Shown here piece by piece: positions 14,522 to 23,731 of a DNA stretch of 55,403 nt. This stretch comes from Candidatus Accumulibacter propinquus. Lineage in GTDB: Bacteria > Pseudomonadota > Gammaproteobacteria > Burkholderiales > Rhodocyclaceae. Position 1 is the first letter of the stretch; every line of letters begins with the position of its first letter. A program made the position numbers and the translations under genes. A model generated the notes under the pieces. It did not search any database. It was not told where the DNA came from and saw nothing but the letters and a program-made list of their open reading frames with translations. The stretch is from positions 1-55,403 of the forward strand of contig JADKBU010000042.1 in the NCBI GenBank assembly GCA_016714935.1, given 5' to 3'.

Positions 14522-17215
14522 GTGGGTAGCTGGTGGGGAGCATATCCGTCCGGACAAACTTGGTACGTAAATGACGATTTAACTGTCGATTGGCCAACCG
14601 AATTCCTTGGGGCTAGAACATCTTGGCCGCGGTACTCCCTTTACCACGAAAGCGGTGGTTGGACGCCCTTTACTGCGACGACGCCGGGGTATGGGTTTGG
14701 AGGCCCAGGACCGGTCACGTACAGAACGACGTTGTCGGCCGAGGGAATACTCACCCTCGAGGCGATTACGTCTCCCCCGTGGGATGAGCTTTACGGCGCA
14801 ACGGTATATCGGACGATGAAGGAGACTTATGATCTTGAGGATCTGACCTACACCTTCGAGTACGATTACAGCCGATTCCAGGGTGGCGGGTGGTCTGTAG
14901 ATAGAGGAAAGATCGAGGAAAAGATCAGCCTCTCCTGGGTGAGCGGGTCATTCGGGTTCACCGCGGGCGCGGACGATTATCCCGGCAACGACGCTCAGTT
15001 CCCGGCCAGCATGGGGATCTGGGACAGTGCGCTGGACAACGACTTCGATGCGCTCGGTGGGAATGATGTGGTCGATGTTGGCGAAGGCAACGACACGTTG
15101 TACGGCGGTGCCGGCAACGACACGCTGAATGGCGGTACCGGCAACGACACGCTCAACGGCGGAATCGGCAACGACAGGCTGGACGGGGGCTCTGGCAGCA
15201 ATACGCTGGAGGGTGGTATCGGCTGGGATACGGCCGTCTACCAGGATGCGCTCCCCGGCTGGAGCGGAACACGCGGTTCGTACAACCGCGGCATTGGGGT
15301 CTTCGGCGGCTACGAGTTCAGCTACGTCTCGGGCAATACCTTCAGGGTCAAGCATCCGGATGGTGCCGGGTCGGCAACCGATACGCTGACCGACGTCGAG
15401 TATGTCGAAGTCGGCGGCAAGAAAATGCCGCTCAAGAAATATGAGTTCAAGATCATTCTCGATGGCCAGGGCGGTGGAGACGGCAACTTCACTTTCCATG
15501 GTCAGCCGATTGCTCAACTCAACGGCCACCAATGGGACTGGCAGGGCAACGCCTGGATCGAGTTCTGGGAAAACGGCACGAGGCTTGAAAAATGGCGTTG
15601 CGCCTACGACGACGCGATGCCGCTGCCGCGCGGCACGGAGGACGAGCAGGGTAACCTCGTGTACTCCTATGGCGTGACCTATCGCTTCAACCGAAGTGAT
15701 GAGGATGGGATAACCGACAGGTCCTATCGGGCATTCGATTTCTCCACCTATAACGGCAATACCCTGTTCCCATCCGGGGTCAAGCTGAACCCAAGCGCAA
15801 CACCTACCAGCAACGACACGCTCAACGGCGACCGCACCAACATTCAGATCCACGTCGGCAATGAGCCGGGAGATTCCAACGGCTGCGTCGTCGTTTCGCG
15901 GCTGAATTTCCTCGACGATGTGTTCGATCGCATTGACCAAGCGATCACTGACTCAGGCCAGAGCTTGGCGAGCTATGTGCAAAACGCCGGAGTCCAGCGC
16001 ATTGCTTTGATGCCGGTGCCCATCACGGCCACGGTCAGCTACCAATCAGGTCCGCCGGTCGAAGGGCAACCGATTCTGCGCCTCTCGACGCCGGCGCTGG
16101 CCTCTCCAAACAGCCCCAATACCCTCCACATCGCGCTGGACAACAGCAATGGCGGCCTCACCCGTGAAGTGGAGATGCATCTGATCATCGATGGCCCGAA
16201 TGGAAGCCTGCCGTTTACTCTCTCGCCTCTCTCGGGCGGCACCGTCCAGGAGGGCACGAGCAACCTGGCCACCGGCACGAGGACGTATACGGTGACGCTG
16301 GCGCAGCGGACGACATCGCTCGACCTGAATTTCGAGACCACGGCGCCGGTCGGGTCGGATTTTGCCGTGCGCATCGACCACTACCAGTTGGGGCGCTATC
16401 GTGACACAGGCGATCCGAACGACACGGCAGGCGGGTCGCGTACGGTGTATGACCCCCCTTCTCAGCCCCTGCTGAGGTTCTCGGACCATACCTCTTCGCA
16501 CATGGCGGTTCGGGCGACGACCACGGCGCGAAATGACGATGGCGGCAACGATATCGACCTCGTCCAGCCACGGGAACTGACGGCGTTGCTCGGCACCTTG
16601 AGGATCGACAATGTCAGCTACTCGGGCAGCGGCGAGGTGCTGCTGCCCGACAACATCGAAAACCTCAGGCTGGTCGGTGCACTCTCCGCGTCCGTAGTGG
16701 GCAACAACCTGAACAACACCCTGATTGGCAACGAAGCGGCCAACAGCCTGTACGCCAAGGGCGGAAACGACGTCGTTGACGGCGGTGGCGGCGACGACCT
16801 CCTGATCGCTGGCGCGGGCGCGGGTGACGACCGTTACGACGGCGGACCGGGGACAGACCGAATTACCTTTACGAGCACCCGCGAGGGCGTGACCGTGAAC
16901 CTCGCTACCGGACAGGCGAGCGGCGTCGAAGTCGGCACCGATACGCTGATTCGCATTGAAAACGTCAGCGGCGGGTCCGGACCCGACCGGATCATCGGCA
17001 ACGCTGGCGACAACGTCCTCGATGGCGGCGTCGGCGCCGACACCCTCGCCGGTGGTGCCGGTAACGACACCTACGTCGTAGGACAACCTCGGCGACACGG
17101 TGACCGAGAACGCCGGCGAAGGCAGCGACCTCGTTCTCAGCTCTCTGGTCGCTTACACGCTGCCGAACAACGTCGAGAACGGCCGGATCGTGGCAGGCGG
17201 CGCTGCCAACCTTGA
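14522..17215 (+). CDS. RTX calcium-binding protein, N-terminal piece, with YkuD/DUF5675-like domain
   Basis: This is the first and longest piece of a gene that runs to 20747. Its likely true start is ATG 14463 in another frame (MSISAIDGRAEIRLEGHRFTW), joined by a frameshift near 14540. Residues about 180-230 are nonapeptide calcium-binding repeats (GGAGNDTLNGG type). Residues about 310-500 are a different domain that includes IHVGNEPGDSNGCVVV, a His ... Gly-Cys signature resembling DUF5675/YkuD-type proteins. A beta-rich region follows, then more RTX repeats from about 735. The frame is meaningful only to about 17081. There an extra G turns VVDNLGD into VVGQPRR, and the last 45 codons are out of frame. 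Confidence 0.75.
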   Translation: MGSWWGAYPSGQTWYVNDDLTVDWPTEFLGARTSWPRYSLYHESGGWTPFTATTPGYGFGGPGPVTYRTTLSAEGILTLEAITSPPWDELYGATVYRTMKETYDLEDLTYTFEYDYSRFQGGGWSVDRGKIEEKISLSWVSGSFGFTAGADDYPGNDAQFPASMGIWDSALDNDFDALGGNDVVDVGEGNDTLYGGAGNDTLNGGTGNDTLNGGIGNDRLDGGSGSNTLEGGIGWDTAVYQDALPGWSGTRGSYNRGIGVFGGYEFSYVSGNTFRVKHPDGAGSATDTLTDVEYVEVGGKKMPLKKYEFKIILDGQGGGDGNFTFHGQPIAQLNGHQWDWQGNAWIEFWENGTRLEKWRCAYDDAMPLPRGTEDEQGNLVYSYGVTYRFNRSDEDGITDRSYRAFDFSTYNGNTLFPSGVKLNPSATPTSNDTLNGDRTNIQIHVGNEPGDSNGCVVVSRLNFLDDVFDRIDQAITDSGQSLASYVQNAGVQRIALMPVPITATVSYQSGPPVEGQPILRLSTPALASPNSPNTLHIALDNSNGGLTREVEMHLIIDGPNGSLPFTLSPLSGGTVQEGTSNLATGTRTYTVTLAQRTTSLDLNFETTAPVGSDFAVRIDHYQLGRYRDTGDPNDTAGGSRTVYDPPSQPLLRFSDHTSSHMAVRATTTARNDDGGNDIDLVQPRELTALLGTLRIDNVSYSGSGEVLLPDNIENLRLVGALSASVVGNNLNNTLIGNEAANSLYAKGGNDVVDGGGGDDLLIAGAGAGDDRYDGGPGTDRITFTSTREGVTVNLATGQASGVEVGTDTLIRIENVSGGSGPDRIIGNAGDNVLDGGVGADTLAGGAGNDTYVVGQPRRHGDRERRRRQRPRSQLSGRLHAAEQRRERPDRGRRRCQP

Positions 17216-17852
17216 CGGCAACACCCTAAACAATCTCCTTTACGCTGGCGTCGGCGACAACTTGATCGCAGGCGGTGTCGGTAGCGACACCCTTTCCTGG
17301 GCGCATGGTGTCATCGGTGCCGGAGGTGTCAGCGCGAGTCTCGTTACCGGCACCGCCAGCGGCGGCTCGGGTAGCGACCGCTTCACCGGTATCGAGCACC
17401 TGATCGGCTCAACGGACGACGACAGACTCACCGGCGATGGCAACGCCAACAAACTGCAGGGAGGAGCCGGTAACGACACCCTCGACGGCGGCGGCGGCGC
17501 CGACACCCTGAGCGGGGGCGACGGCAACGACTTCTACTACGTCGACCACGCCGGCGACGTCATCAGCGAGACCAACGCCGCCGCGGCTGGCGGCACCGAC
17601 CTCGTCACACCACCCTCGCCAGCTACACCCTCGGCGCGTACGTCGAGAACGGCCGCATCCTCGCCGCCGGCGCCGCCAACCTCACCGGCAACGCCCTTGG
17701 CAACCTCCTCTACGCCGGAACCGGCAACAACGTGCTCGACGGTGGCGCCGGCAGCGACACCGTCACGTGGGCGTACGGCGTCACCGGCGTTACCGGCGTC
17801 ACCGCCAGCCTCGCCAGCGGCACCGCCAGCGGCTCCGGAAACGACACCCTGA
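17100..17852 (+). CDS. RTX protein, second piece (frameshift-separated)
   Basis: It continues the protein after the one-base insertion at about 17081. The piece carries TENAGEGSDLVLSSLVAYTL, the VENGRIVAGGAANLDGNTLNN block and the nonapeptides GGAGNDTLDGGGGADTLSGG. It is meaningful to about 17605, where one base is missing (CTCGTCACACC, compared with CTCGTGCACACC in the sister module at 18070) and the reading changes to proline-rich nonsense. No separate start or ribosome-binding site supports independent expression. It should be read as the middle of the 14463-20747 gene. Confidence 0.65.
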   Translation: MTENAGEGSDLVLSSLVAYTLPNNVENGRIVAGGAANLDGNTLNNLLYAGVGDNLIAGGVGSDTLSWAHGVIGAGGVSASLVTGTASGGSGSDRFTGIEHLIGSTDDDRLTGDGNANKLQGGAGNDTLDGGGGADTLSGGDGNDFYYVDHAGDVISETNAAAAGGTDLVTPPSPATPSARTSRTAASSPPAPPTSPATPLATSSTPEPATTCSTVAPAATPSRGRTASPALPASPPASPAAPPAAPETTP

Positions 17853-20300
17853 TCGGCATCGAGCACCTCATCGGCTCGGCGAACGCCGACCGCCTCACCG
17901 GCGACGGCAACGCCAACAACCTCAGCGGCGGCCGCGGCAACGACACCCTCGACGGCGGCGGCGGCGCCGACACCCTGACCGGAGGCGACGGCAACGACTC
18001 CTACTATATCGACCAGGCCGGCGACGTCGTCATCGAGACCAACGCCGCCGCGGCTGGCGGCACCGACCTCGTGCACACCACCCTCGCCAGCTACACCCTC
18101 GGCACGCACGTCGAGAATGGCCGCATCCTCGCTGCCGGCGACGCCAATCTCACCGGCAACGCGCTGAACAACCTCCTCTACGCAGGCACTGGCAACAACA
18201 TCCTCGACGGTCGCGCCGGCAGCGACACCGTCACCTGGGCGTACGGCGTCATCGGTGCCGAAGGTGTCATCGCGAGTCTTGTCGCAGGCAGTGCGAGCGG
18301 CGGCTCGGGTAGCGACAACTTTACCGGCATCGAACATCTGATCGGCTCGCCGAACGCCGACAGCCTCACCGGCGATGGCAACGCCAACATACTGCAGGGA
18401 GGGGCAGGCGACGACACGCTCGACGGGCGCCAGCGGTGCCGACACGCTCGCCGGTGGAGACGGCAATGACACCTATTACGTGGACAACGTTGGCGATGTG
18501 GTGTCCGAGACCAACGCCAACTTGGCGACTGGCGGCAGCGACGAAGTTTACAGCTATCTGGCGCACTACATATTGCCAGCCCACGTCGAGAAGGGCCGGA
18601 TCATTTCCTTCGGTGCCGCCAACCTCACCGGCAACAATCTCGACAACATCCTTTACGCCGACATCGGCGACAACGTCATTGCAGGTGATGCCGGCAGCGA
18701 CACCCTTTCCTGGTTCTATGGCGTGATCGGTGCCAATGGCGTCAGTGCCAGCCTCGTCACCGGCACGGCAACCGGTGGGTCCGGCGCCGATAACTTTGCC
18801 GGTATCGAGCACCTGACCGGATCAAACAATGAAGACAGTCTCACCGGAAACGACGGTGCCAACGTGCTCGACGGCGCCGACGGCGATGATTTCCTCAAGG
18901 GTGGTTCTGGTAAGGACACCCTTATCGGTGGTAGCGGCGCCGACCAGATGGTTGGCGGCGACGGATCCGACCTCTATTCCGTCGACAACGCCAGCGATAT
19001 CGTCATCGAGAGCAACGCCGACCCGCTCACTGGCGGCATCGACACCGTCAATAGCGAGCTGGGCGCCTACACGCTTCCCTCCAACGTCGAGAATGGCCGC
19101 ATCGTCGCCACGACCGACGCCAACCTGACCGGCAACGCCCTCGACAACCTCCTCTACGCCGGCACCTTCGGCAATGTGCTCGACGGTGGCGCCGGCAACG
19201 ACACCGTCACGTGGGAGTACGACGTCACCGGTACCGAAGGTGTTATTGCGAGTCTTGCCAGTGGCAGCGCCAGCGGCTCCGGCAACGACTTCCTGATCGG
19301 CATCGAGCACCTCATCGGCTCGACCAACGACGACACGCTCACCGGCGACGGCAAAGCCAACCGCCTGAGCGGCGGGCAGGGTAGCGACTCGCTCAGCGGC
19401 GGTCTGGGCAACGACACCCTCGACGGCGGCAACGGCGCCGACACCCTGACCGGAGGTGACGGCAACGACTTCTACTTCATCGACCAGGCTGGCGACGTCG
19501 TCAGCGAAACCAACGCCGCCGCGGCTGGTGGCACCGACCTCGTGCACACCATCCTCGCCAGCTACACCCTCGGCGCGCAAGTCGAGAACGGCCGCATCCT
19601 CGCCACCGGCGCCGCCAACCTCACCGGCAACACCCTCAACAACGTCCTCTACGCCGGCACTGGTAACAACGTGCTCAACGGCGGCAGCGGCACCGACACC
19701 GTCTCCTACGCCTACGGCCTGGCCGGCACCAGCGGCGTCACCGTCAGCCTGGCGGTGGGCACCGCGCAGGCCACCGGCGGCTCCGGCAGCGATACGCTGA
19801 CCAGCATCGAGAACCTGTTCGGCTCGGCCTATGCGGACAAGCTCACCGGCAACACCGGTGCCAACAGCCTCGATGGCGGCGCCGGTAGCGACACCCTGGC
19901 GGGTGGCGACGGCAGCGACGGCTACTTCGTCCGCGATGGCGGCGATGTCGTCAGCGAAACCAATGCCGTGCTCGCCACCGGCGGCACCGATACCGTCTAC
20001 AGCACCCTCGCCGCCTACACCCTGACCGCCAACGTCGAGAACGGCCGTATCCTGGCGACGGTGGCCGCCAACCTCACCGGCAACACCCTCAACAACGTCC
20101 TCTACGCCGGCGCCGGCAACAACGTGCTCAACGGCGGCAGCGGCACCGACACCGTCTCCTACGCCTACGGCCTGGCCGGCACCAGCGGCGTTACCGTCAG
20201 CCTGGCAGTGGGCACCACGCAGGCTACCGGCGGCTCCGGCAGCGACACGCTGACCAGCATCGAGAACCTGATCGGCTCGGCCTATGCGGACAGGCTCACC
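17535..20300 (+). repeat. six tandem modules of about 150-165 residues in the RTX gene
   Basis: A block with the order YYVDxxGDVVSETNA, TLxxxVENGRI, ANLTGNxLxNxLYAG, GSDTVxWxYGV, GIEHLIGS, LTGxxxANxLxGG begins at about 17535, 18003, 18477, 18973, 19472 and 19920. Spacings are 450-500 bp. The last two copies are nearly identical at the DNA level (about 19575-19830 and 20030-20285), showing recent duplication or gene conversion. Confidence 0.75.
17732..18469 (+). CDS. RTX protein, third piece (frameshift-separated)
   Basis: It is back in the frame of the first piece after the missing base at about 17605. It holds two more copies of the repeated module: GSDTVTWAYGV, IGIEHLIGS, LTGDGNANNLSGG, GDGNDSYYIDQAGDVV, then VENGRILAAGDANLTGNALNN. 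Coding sense ends at about 18425, where a run of G has one extra base (or two are missing), so TLDGASGADTL reads as TLDGRQRC. The annotated start at 17732 is only the first ATG in frame, not a translation start. Confidence 0.65.
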   Translation: MLDGGAGSDTVTWAYGVTGVTGVTASLASGTASGSGNDTLIGIEHLIGSANADRLTGDGNANNLSGGRGNDTLDGGGGADTLTGGDGNDSYYIDQAGDVVIETNAAAAGGTDLVHTTLASYTLGTHVENGRILAAGDANLTGNALNNLLYAGTGNNILDGRAGSDTVTWAYGVIGAEGVIASLVAGSASGGSGSDNFTGIEHLIGSPNADSLTGDGNANILQGGAGDDTLDGRQRCRHARRWRRQ

Positions 20301-20747
20301 GGCAACGCGGATGCCAACAGCCTCGCTGGCGGGGCCGGCAACGATCTGCTCAGCGGTGGTCTGGGTAACGACATCCTGGGTGGCGGCCTCGGGAATGACG
20401 TGCTGACTGGTGGTGCAGGAAGCGACATCATCCGTTTCGACACGCTGTTCAACGCCACCAGCAACCGTGACACGATCAGCGACTTCAATGTCACTGACGA
20501 CACCATTCAACTGGAGAACGCCATCTTCACTTCGCTGGCGACGCTCGGCACGCTGGCTGCCGGCTCGTTCCGCTCGGGAGCCGGTTTCACTACCGCGGCA
20601 GACGCCAATGACTACCTGATCTACAACAGCACCACTGGAGCGCTTTATTACGATGCCGACGGGAGTGGCGCGGGAGTGACGGCGGTGCAGTTCGCTACCC
20701 TCGGCGGCGCGCCAGCCCTGAGCAACCTCGACTTCGTGGTCACCTGA
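18375..20747 (+). CDS. RTX protein, C-terminal piece with secretion-type ending
   Basis: About 775 meaningful residues follow from about 18425. They contain four further copies of the repeat module, many GGxGxDxLxGG nonapeptides that bind calcium in the parallel beta-roll, and a terminal region (IIRFDTLFNATSNRDTISDF, then ALYYDADGSGAG and FATLGGAPALSNLDFVV). That ending is typical of type I secretion substrates, in which calcium binding folds the protein after export. No ABC/MFP/TolC export genes are nearby. An adhesin or extracellular enzyme role is plausible but not shown. No terminator is visible after the stop. Confidence 0.8.
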   Translation: MATPTYCREGQATTRSTGASGADTLAGGDGNDTYYVDNVGDVVSETNANLATGGSDEVYSYLAHYILPAHVEKGRIISFGAANLTGNNLDNILYADIGDNVIAGDAGSDTLSWFYGVIGANGVSASLVTGTATGGSGADNFAGIEHLTGSNNEDSLTGNDGANVLDGADGDDFLKGGSGKDTLIGGSGADQMVGGDGSDLYSVDNASDIVIESNADPLTGGIDTVNSELGAYTLPSNVENGRIVATTDANLTGNALDNLLYAGTFGNVLDGGAGNDTVTWEYDVTGTEGVIASLASGSASGSGNDFLIGIEHLIGSTNDDTLTGDGKANRLSGGQGSDSLSGGLGNDTLDGGNGADTLTGGDGNDFYFIDQAGDVVSETNAAAAGGTDLVHTILASYTLGAQVENGRILATGAANLTGNTLNNVLYAGTGNNVLNGGSGTDTVSYAYGLAGTSGVTVSLAVGTAQATGGSGSDTLTSIENLFGSAYADKLTGNTGANSLDGGAGSDTLAGGDGSDGYFVRDGGDVVSETNAVLATGGTDTVYSTLAAYTLTANVENGRILATVAANLTGNTLNNVLYAGAGNNVLNGGSGTDTVSYAYGLAGTSGVTVSLAVGTTQATGGSGSDTLTSIENLIGSAYADRLTGNADANSLAGGAGNDLLSGGLGNDILGGGLGNDVLTGGAGSDIIRFDTLFNATSNRDTISDFNVTDDTIQLENAIFTSLATLGTLAAGSFRSGAGFTTAADANDYLIYNSTTGALYYDADGSGAGVTAVQFATLGGAPALSNLDFVVT

Positions 20748-20872
20748 GCCGGATCTCCCTCGGGGCGCCGCTGCACGGTCTTGCGGCTGGTCGGTGCCCG
20801 GGCCTGCGATGGCGCCGTCCATTGGGTGCTCCTCAAACGCGCGGTCGATGGACATCAAAGTAGCCCCGATGT

Positions 20873-21250
20873 CTGGACAAGAACTGCGTTCGGGTGCGGC
20901 ACCTGACGGGCCAGAGCCTCCTCGATGCCCGCCCGCAACTCGCTCGCCCCATAGCGATCGAGCAGGCGCAGCAGCGCCGCCGTGATCGCCCCCAGATTCG
21001 CCCCGCGGCCGGCCGCCTGGACGAGCAACTCCCGGCTCTCCGGCACCGCCCGCGTCAGCCGGTCGGTCCCCCGGTGCAAACTGGCCTGGTGCTTCTGTTC
21101 GACCAGCGTCGCGATATGGGCGGGATCCTCGATGCACTGCCCACGGTCATAACTGCGCCGGTGCGTCGCCAGCACCGTCTGGCCATCGACAATGCGGACC
21201 AGGAGCGGATCGGCGACCACCGTCAGGGTCTGCTGGTGGGGCATCGTGAG
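20873..21250 (-). mobile_element. IS21-family IstA transposase fragment
   Basis: On the minus strand about 120 residues match the C-terminal part of IstA: VVADPLLVRIVDGQTVLATH, RSYDRGQCIEDPAHI, GRGANLGAITAALLRLLDRYG, ASELRAGIEEALARQVPHPNAV. Homology stops abruptly on both sides. The DDE catalytic core, IstB and the terminal repeats are absent. The fragment abuts the HipA remnant at about 21254, so it marks the junction that removed the N-terminal half of that gene. Confidence 0.7.
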
Positions 21251-21256
21251 GCGGAC

Positions 21257-22021
21257 ATGCGCAGGTCCGTCGAAAACGAGTGGCTATGCACCCAGATCCT
21301 CACCGCCTACGGCCTGGCCGTCACCCCGTGCGCAATCCGCCGTTTCGGGGAACAGAAGGTGCTGGTGGTAGAACGCTTTGATCGGAAGCTGCATTCCTCG
21401 GGCGCCTGGTGGTTGCGCCTGCCCCAGGAGGATTTCTGTCAGGCCACGGAAACCCCGGCTTCTCTGAAATACGAATCCGATGGTGGCCCCGGCCTCCTCC
21501 CCATCGCGCACATCCTCCAGGGCTCCCAGAACCGGGATGAAGACCTGGCCACGCTGCTACGTGCTCAGTTGCTGTTCTGGATGATGGCGGCCACGGACGG
21601 CCACGCCAAGAATTTCAGCGTAAGCCTCCTCCCCGGCGGACGCTATCGCCTGACGCCACTCTACGACGTGCTGTCCGCCTGGCCCCTGGTCGGCAGCGGT
21701 CCCGGCAAGCTTGACCGGCGCGAACTCAAGCTCGCCATGGCCTTGCGCGGGAAGAACAGCCACTACAGGCTGGCCGACATCCAGCGCCGACATTTCAACG
21801 CCACAGCCCGACTCTGCGGTCTCGGCACAGACATGGAAACCATCATCACCGATGTCCTGGCCCGCACCCCGGCGGTCATCGAACAGGTCGCAGCCCAATT
21901 GCCGGGGGATTTTCCGGGGGAGGTTTTCTCTGCGGTAGCCGCCGGTCTCATGGATTCCTCCCGACGACTGGAGTCCATGGCGACCGTGCGATTGGATCCC
22001 CAAGCCCCTATTTCCCCGTAG
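21257..22021 (+). pseudogene. HipA-family toxin, C-terminal half only
   Basis: About 254 residues from MRRSVENEWLCTQI match the C-terminal kinase lobe of HipA: EQKVLVVERFDRK, the catalytic motif MMAATDGHAKNFSV and the metal site LTPLYDVLSAWP. The N-terminal domain and the ATP-loop that should precede them are missing; upstream sequence is the IS21 fragment. The open frame upstream to 20894 is antisense of the transposase. The catalytic residues survive, but without the ATP-loop the protein should not be active. This type of HipA (SVENEW) differs from the intact one at 4619-5827. Confidence 0.75.
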
Positions 22022-22049
22022 GACGAATGCTGGGAATGGACAGGGAAAT

Positions 22050-22065
22050 CGGGGGATGCCCCCCG
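22050..22065 (-). terminator. possible hairpin terminator after guaA
   Basis: CGGGGGATGCCCCCCG forms a 6-bp GC stem with a short loop, 42 bases past the guaA stop. There is only a weak T-rich tail (GATTT) on the minus strand, so intrinsic termination is uncertain. Confidence 0.3.
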
Positions 22066-22106
22066 TGGCACTTTCGCCGGTTCGAAGCGCCAGGTCAGTT
22101 GTTCAA

Positions 22107-23672
22107 TCATTCCCACTCGATCGTTGCCGGCGGCTTGCCCGAGATGTCGTAAACCACCCGGTTGATGCCACGCACCTCGTTGATGATCCGGTTGGAAACC
22201 TTCCCGAGCAGGCTGTGCGGCAGTTCCGCCCAGTGCGCGGTCATGAAGTCCTGAGTTTCCACCGCGCGCAAGGCGACGACGTATTCGTACGTCCGGCCGT
22301 CGCCCATGACCCCCACCGATTTCACCGGCAGGAATACGGCAAAGGCCTGGCTGGTTTTCTCGTACCATCCAGAGGCACGCAACTCGTCGATGAAGATGGC
22401 GTCGGCGCGGCGCAGGAGTTCGGCAAACTCGGGCTTCACTTCGCCGAGAATGCGGACGCCGAGGCCGGGGCCGGGGAAGGGGTGGCGGTATACCATGTCG
22501 TGCGGCAGGCCGAGGGCGATGCCGAGTTCGCGTACTTCGTCCTTGAACAGTTCGCGCAGAGGTTCGAGCAGCCAGAGATTGAGCTGCTCGGGCAGGCCTC
22601 CGACGTTGTGATGGCTCTTGATGGTATGCGCTTTGCGGGTCTTCGCGCCGGCCGATTCGATCACGTCGGGGTAGATCGTGCCTTGCGCCAGCCATTTGGC
22701 GTTGCTGAGCCGGGCGGCCTCGACCTGGAAGACCTCGACGAACTCGCGACCGATGATCTTGCGCTTCTCTTCCGGGTCGGAGACTCCCTGTAACTGTCCC
22801 ATGAACTGCGCGGCAGCGTCGACGTGTACGACCTTGACGCCGAGGTTGCGGGCAAAGGTCTGCATCACCTGTTCCGCTTCGTTGAGTCGCAGCAGCCCGT
22901 TATCGACGAAGACGCAGGTGAGCTGCTCGCCGATCGCGCGGTGGATCAGTGCCGCCGCGACCGAGGAATCGACGCCGCCCGAAAGGCCCAGGATCACCTC
23001 CTCGTTGCCCACCTGCGAACGAATTTTCTCGATCGCTTCGGTGACGTAGTCGGGCATGTTCCAGTCATGCCCGCAGCCGCAGATGTCGCGGACGAAACGT
23101 CCGATGATTTCCCTGCCCTTGAGCGTGTGGGTGACTTCCGGATGGAACTGCACGGCGTAGAAGCGGCGTGCCTCGTCGGCCATCGCCGCGATCGGCGTCG
23201 AGGCATTGCTGCCGATGACCTTGAAGCCCGGTGGCAACGCCGTGACCTTGTCGCCATGGCTCATCCAGACGTCGAGCAGGCCATGCCCCTCGGCATTGCG
23301 CCGGTCCTCGATTCCCTTGAACAGTGTGCAGTGGCCGTGGGCACGCATTTCGGCGTAGCCGAATTCCCTGCGCGTCGAGCTTTCGACCTGGCCTCCCAGT
23401 TGTGCGGCCATCGTCTGCATGCCGTAGCAGATGCCCAGGACGGGGACACCCAGTTCGAACACCACCGGCGGCGCCTTGAAGTCCTCGACCGCATAAACCG
23501 AATTCGGTCCACCCGACAGAATGATCCCCTGCGGATCGAAGTTGCGGATGAACTGTGGCGTGACGTCGTAGGGATGCAGCTCGCAATACACCTGCTGTTC
23601 GCGGACGCGGCGGGCGATCAGTTGCGCGACCTGCGAGCCGAAGTCGAGAATGAGAATTTTCCGGTGGGACAT
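22107..23672 (-). CDS. guaA: GMP synthase (glutamine-hydrolysing)
   Basis: It converts XMP to GMP in the cytoplasm using ATP and glutamine. The product has 521 residues from MSHRKILILDFGSQVAQ. The class-I amidotransferase domain has the nucleophile in GVPVLGICYGMQTMA and the His/Glu pair near VQFHPEVTH. The ATP-pyrophosphatase domain has the PP-loop LGLSGGVDSSVAA, and the C-terminal dimerisation domain ends GKPPATIEWE. The longer frame to 23735 adds residues foreign to the family. It lies 59 bases after guaB in the same direction, the usual guaBA operon. Confidence 0.97.
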   Translation of the reverse strand: MSHRKILILDFGSQVAQLIARRVREQQVYCELHPYDVTPQFIRNFDPQGIILSGGPNSVYAVEDFKAPPVVFELGVPVLGICYGMQTMAAQLGGQVESSTRREFGYAEMRAHGHCTLFKGIEDRRNAEGHGLLDVWMSHGDKVTALPPGFKVIGSNASTPIAAMADEARRFYAVQFHPEVTHTLKGREIIGRFVRDICGCGHDWNMPDYVTEAIEKIRSQVGNEEVILGLSGGVDSSVAAALIHRAIGEQLTCVFVDNGLLRLNEAEQVMQTFARNLGVKVVHVDAAAQFMGQLQGVSDPEEKRKIIGREFVEVFQVEAARLSNAKWLAQGTIYPDVIESAGAKTRKAHTIKSHHNVGGLPEQLNLWLLEPLRELFKDEVRELGIALGLPHDMVYRHPFPGPGLGVRILGEVKPEFAELLRRADAIFIDELRASGWYEKTSQAFAVFLPVKSVGVMGDGRTYEYVVALRAVETQDFMTAHWAELPHSLLGKVSNRIINEVRGINRVVYDISGKPPATIEWE

Positions 23673-23731
23673 GGGCCAGGCCTCAAATGCAGCGGGCGGC
23701 CTGCAGCCGCCCGCTGGTCGTCGATCGATGC

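Noticed and set aside
17535..20300. Regularly spaced repeats considered as CRISPR
   Set aside because: The repeats are in-frame coding modules of 450-500 bp encoding RTX sequence, not short direct repeats with unique spacers.
18822..21137. A 771-codon open frame on the minus strand under the RTX gene
   Set aside because: It is the antisense of the Gly/Asp-rich repeats, which lack stops in that frame; its own residues are low-complexity Val/Gly/Ala and match nothing.
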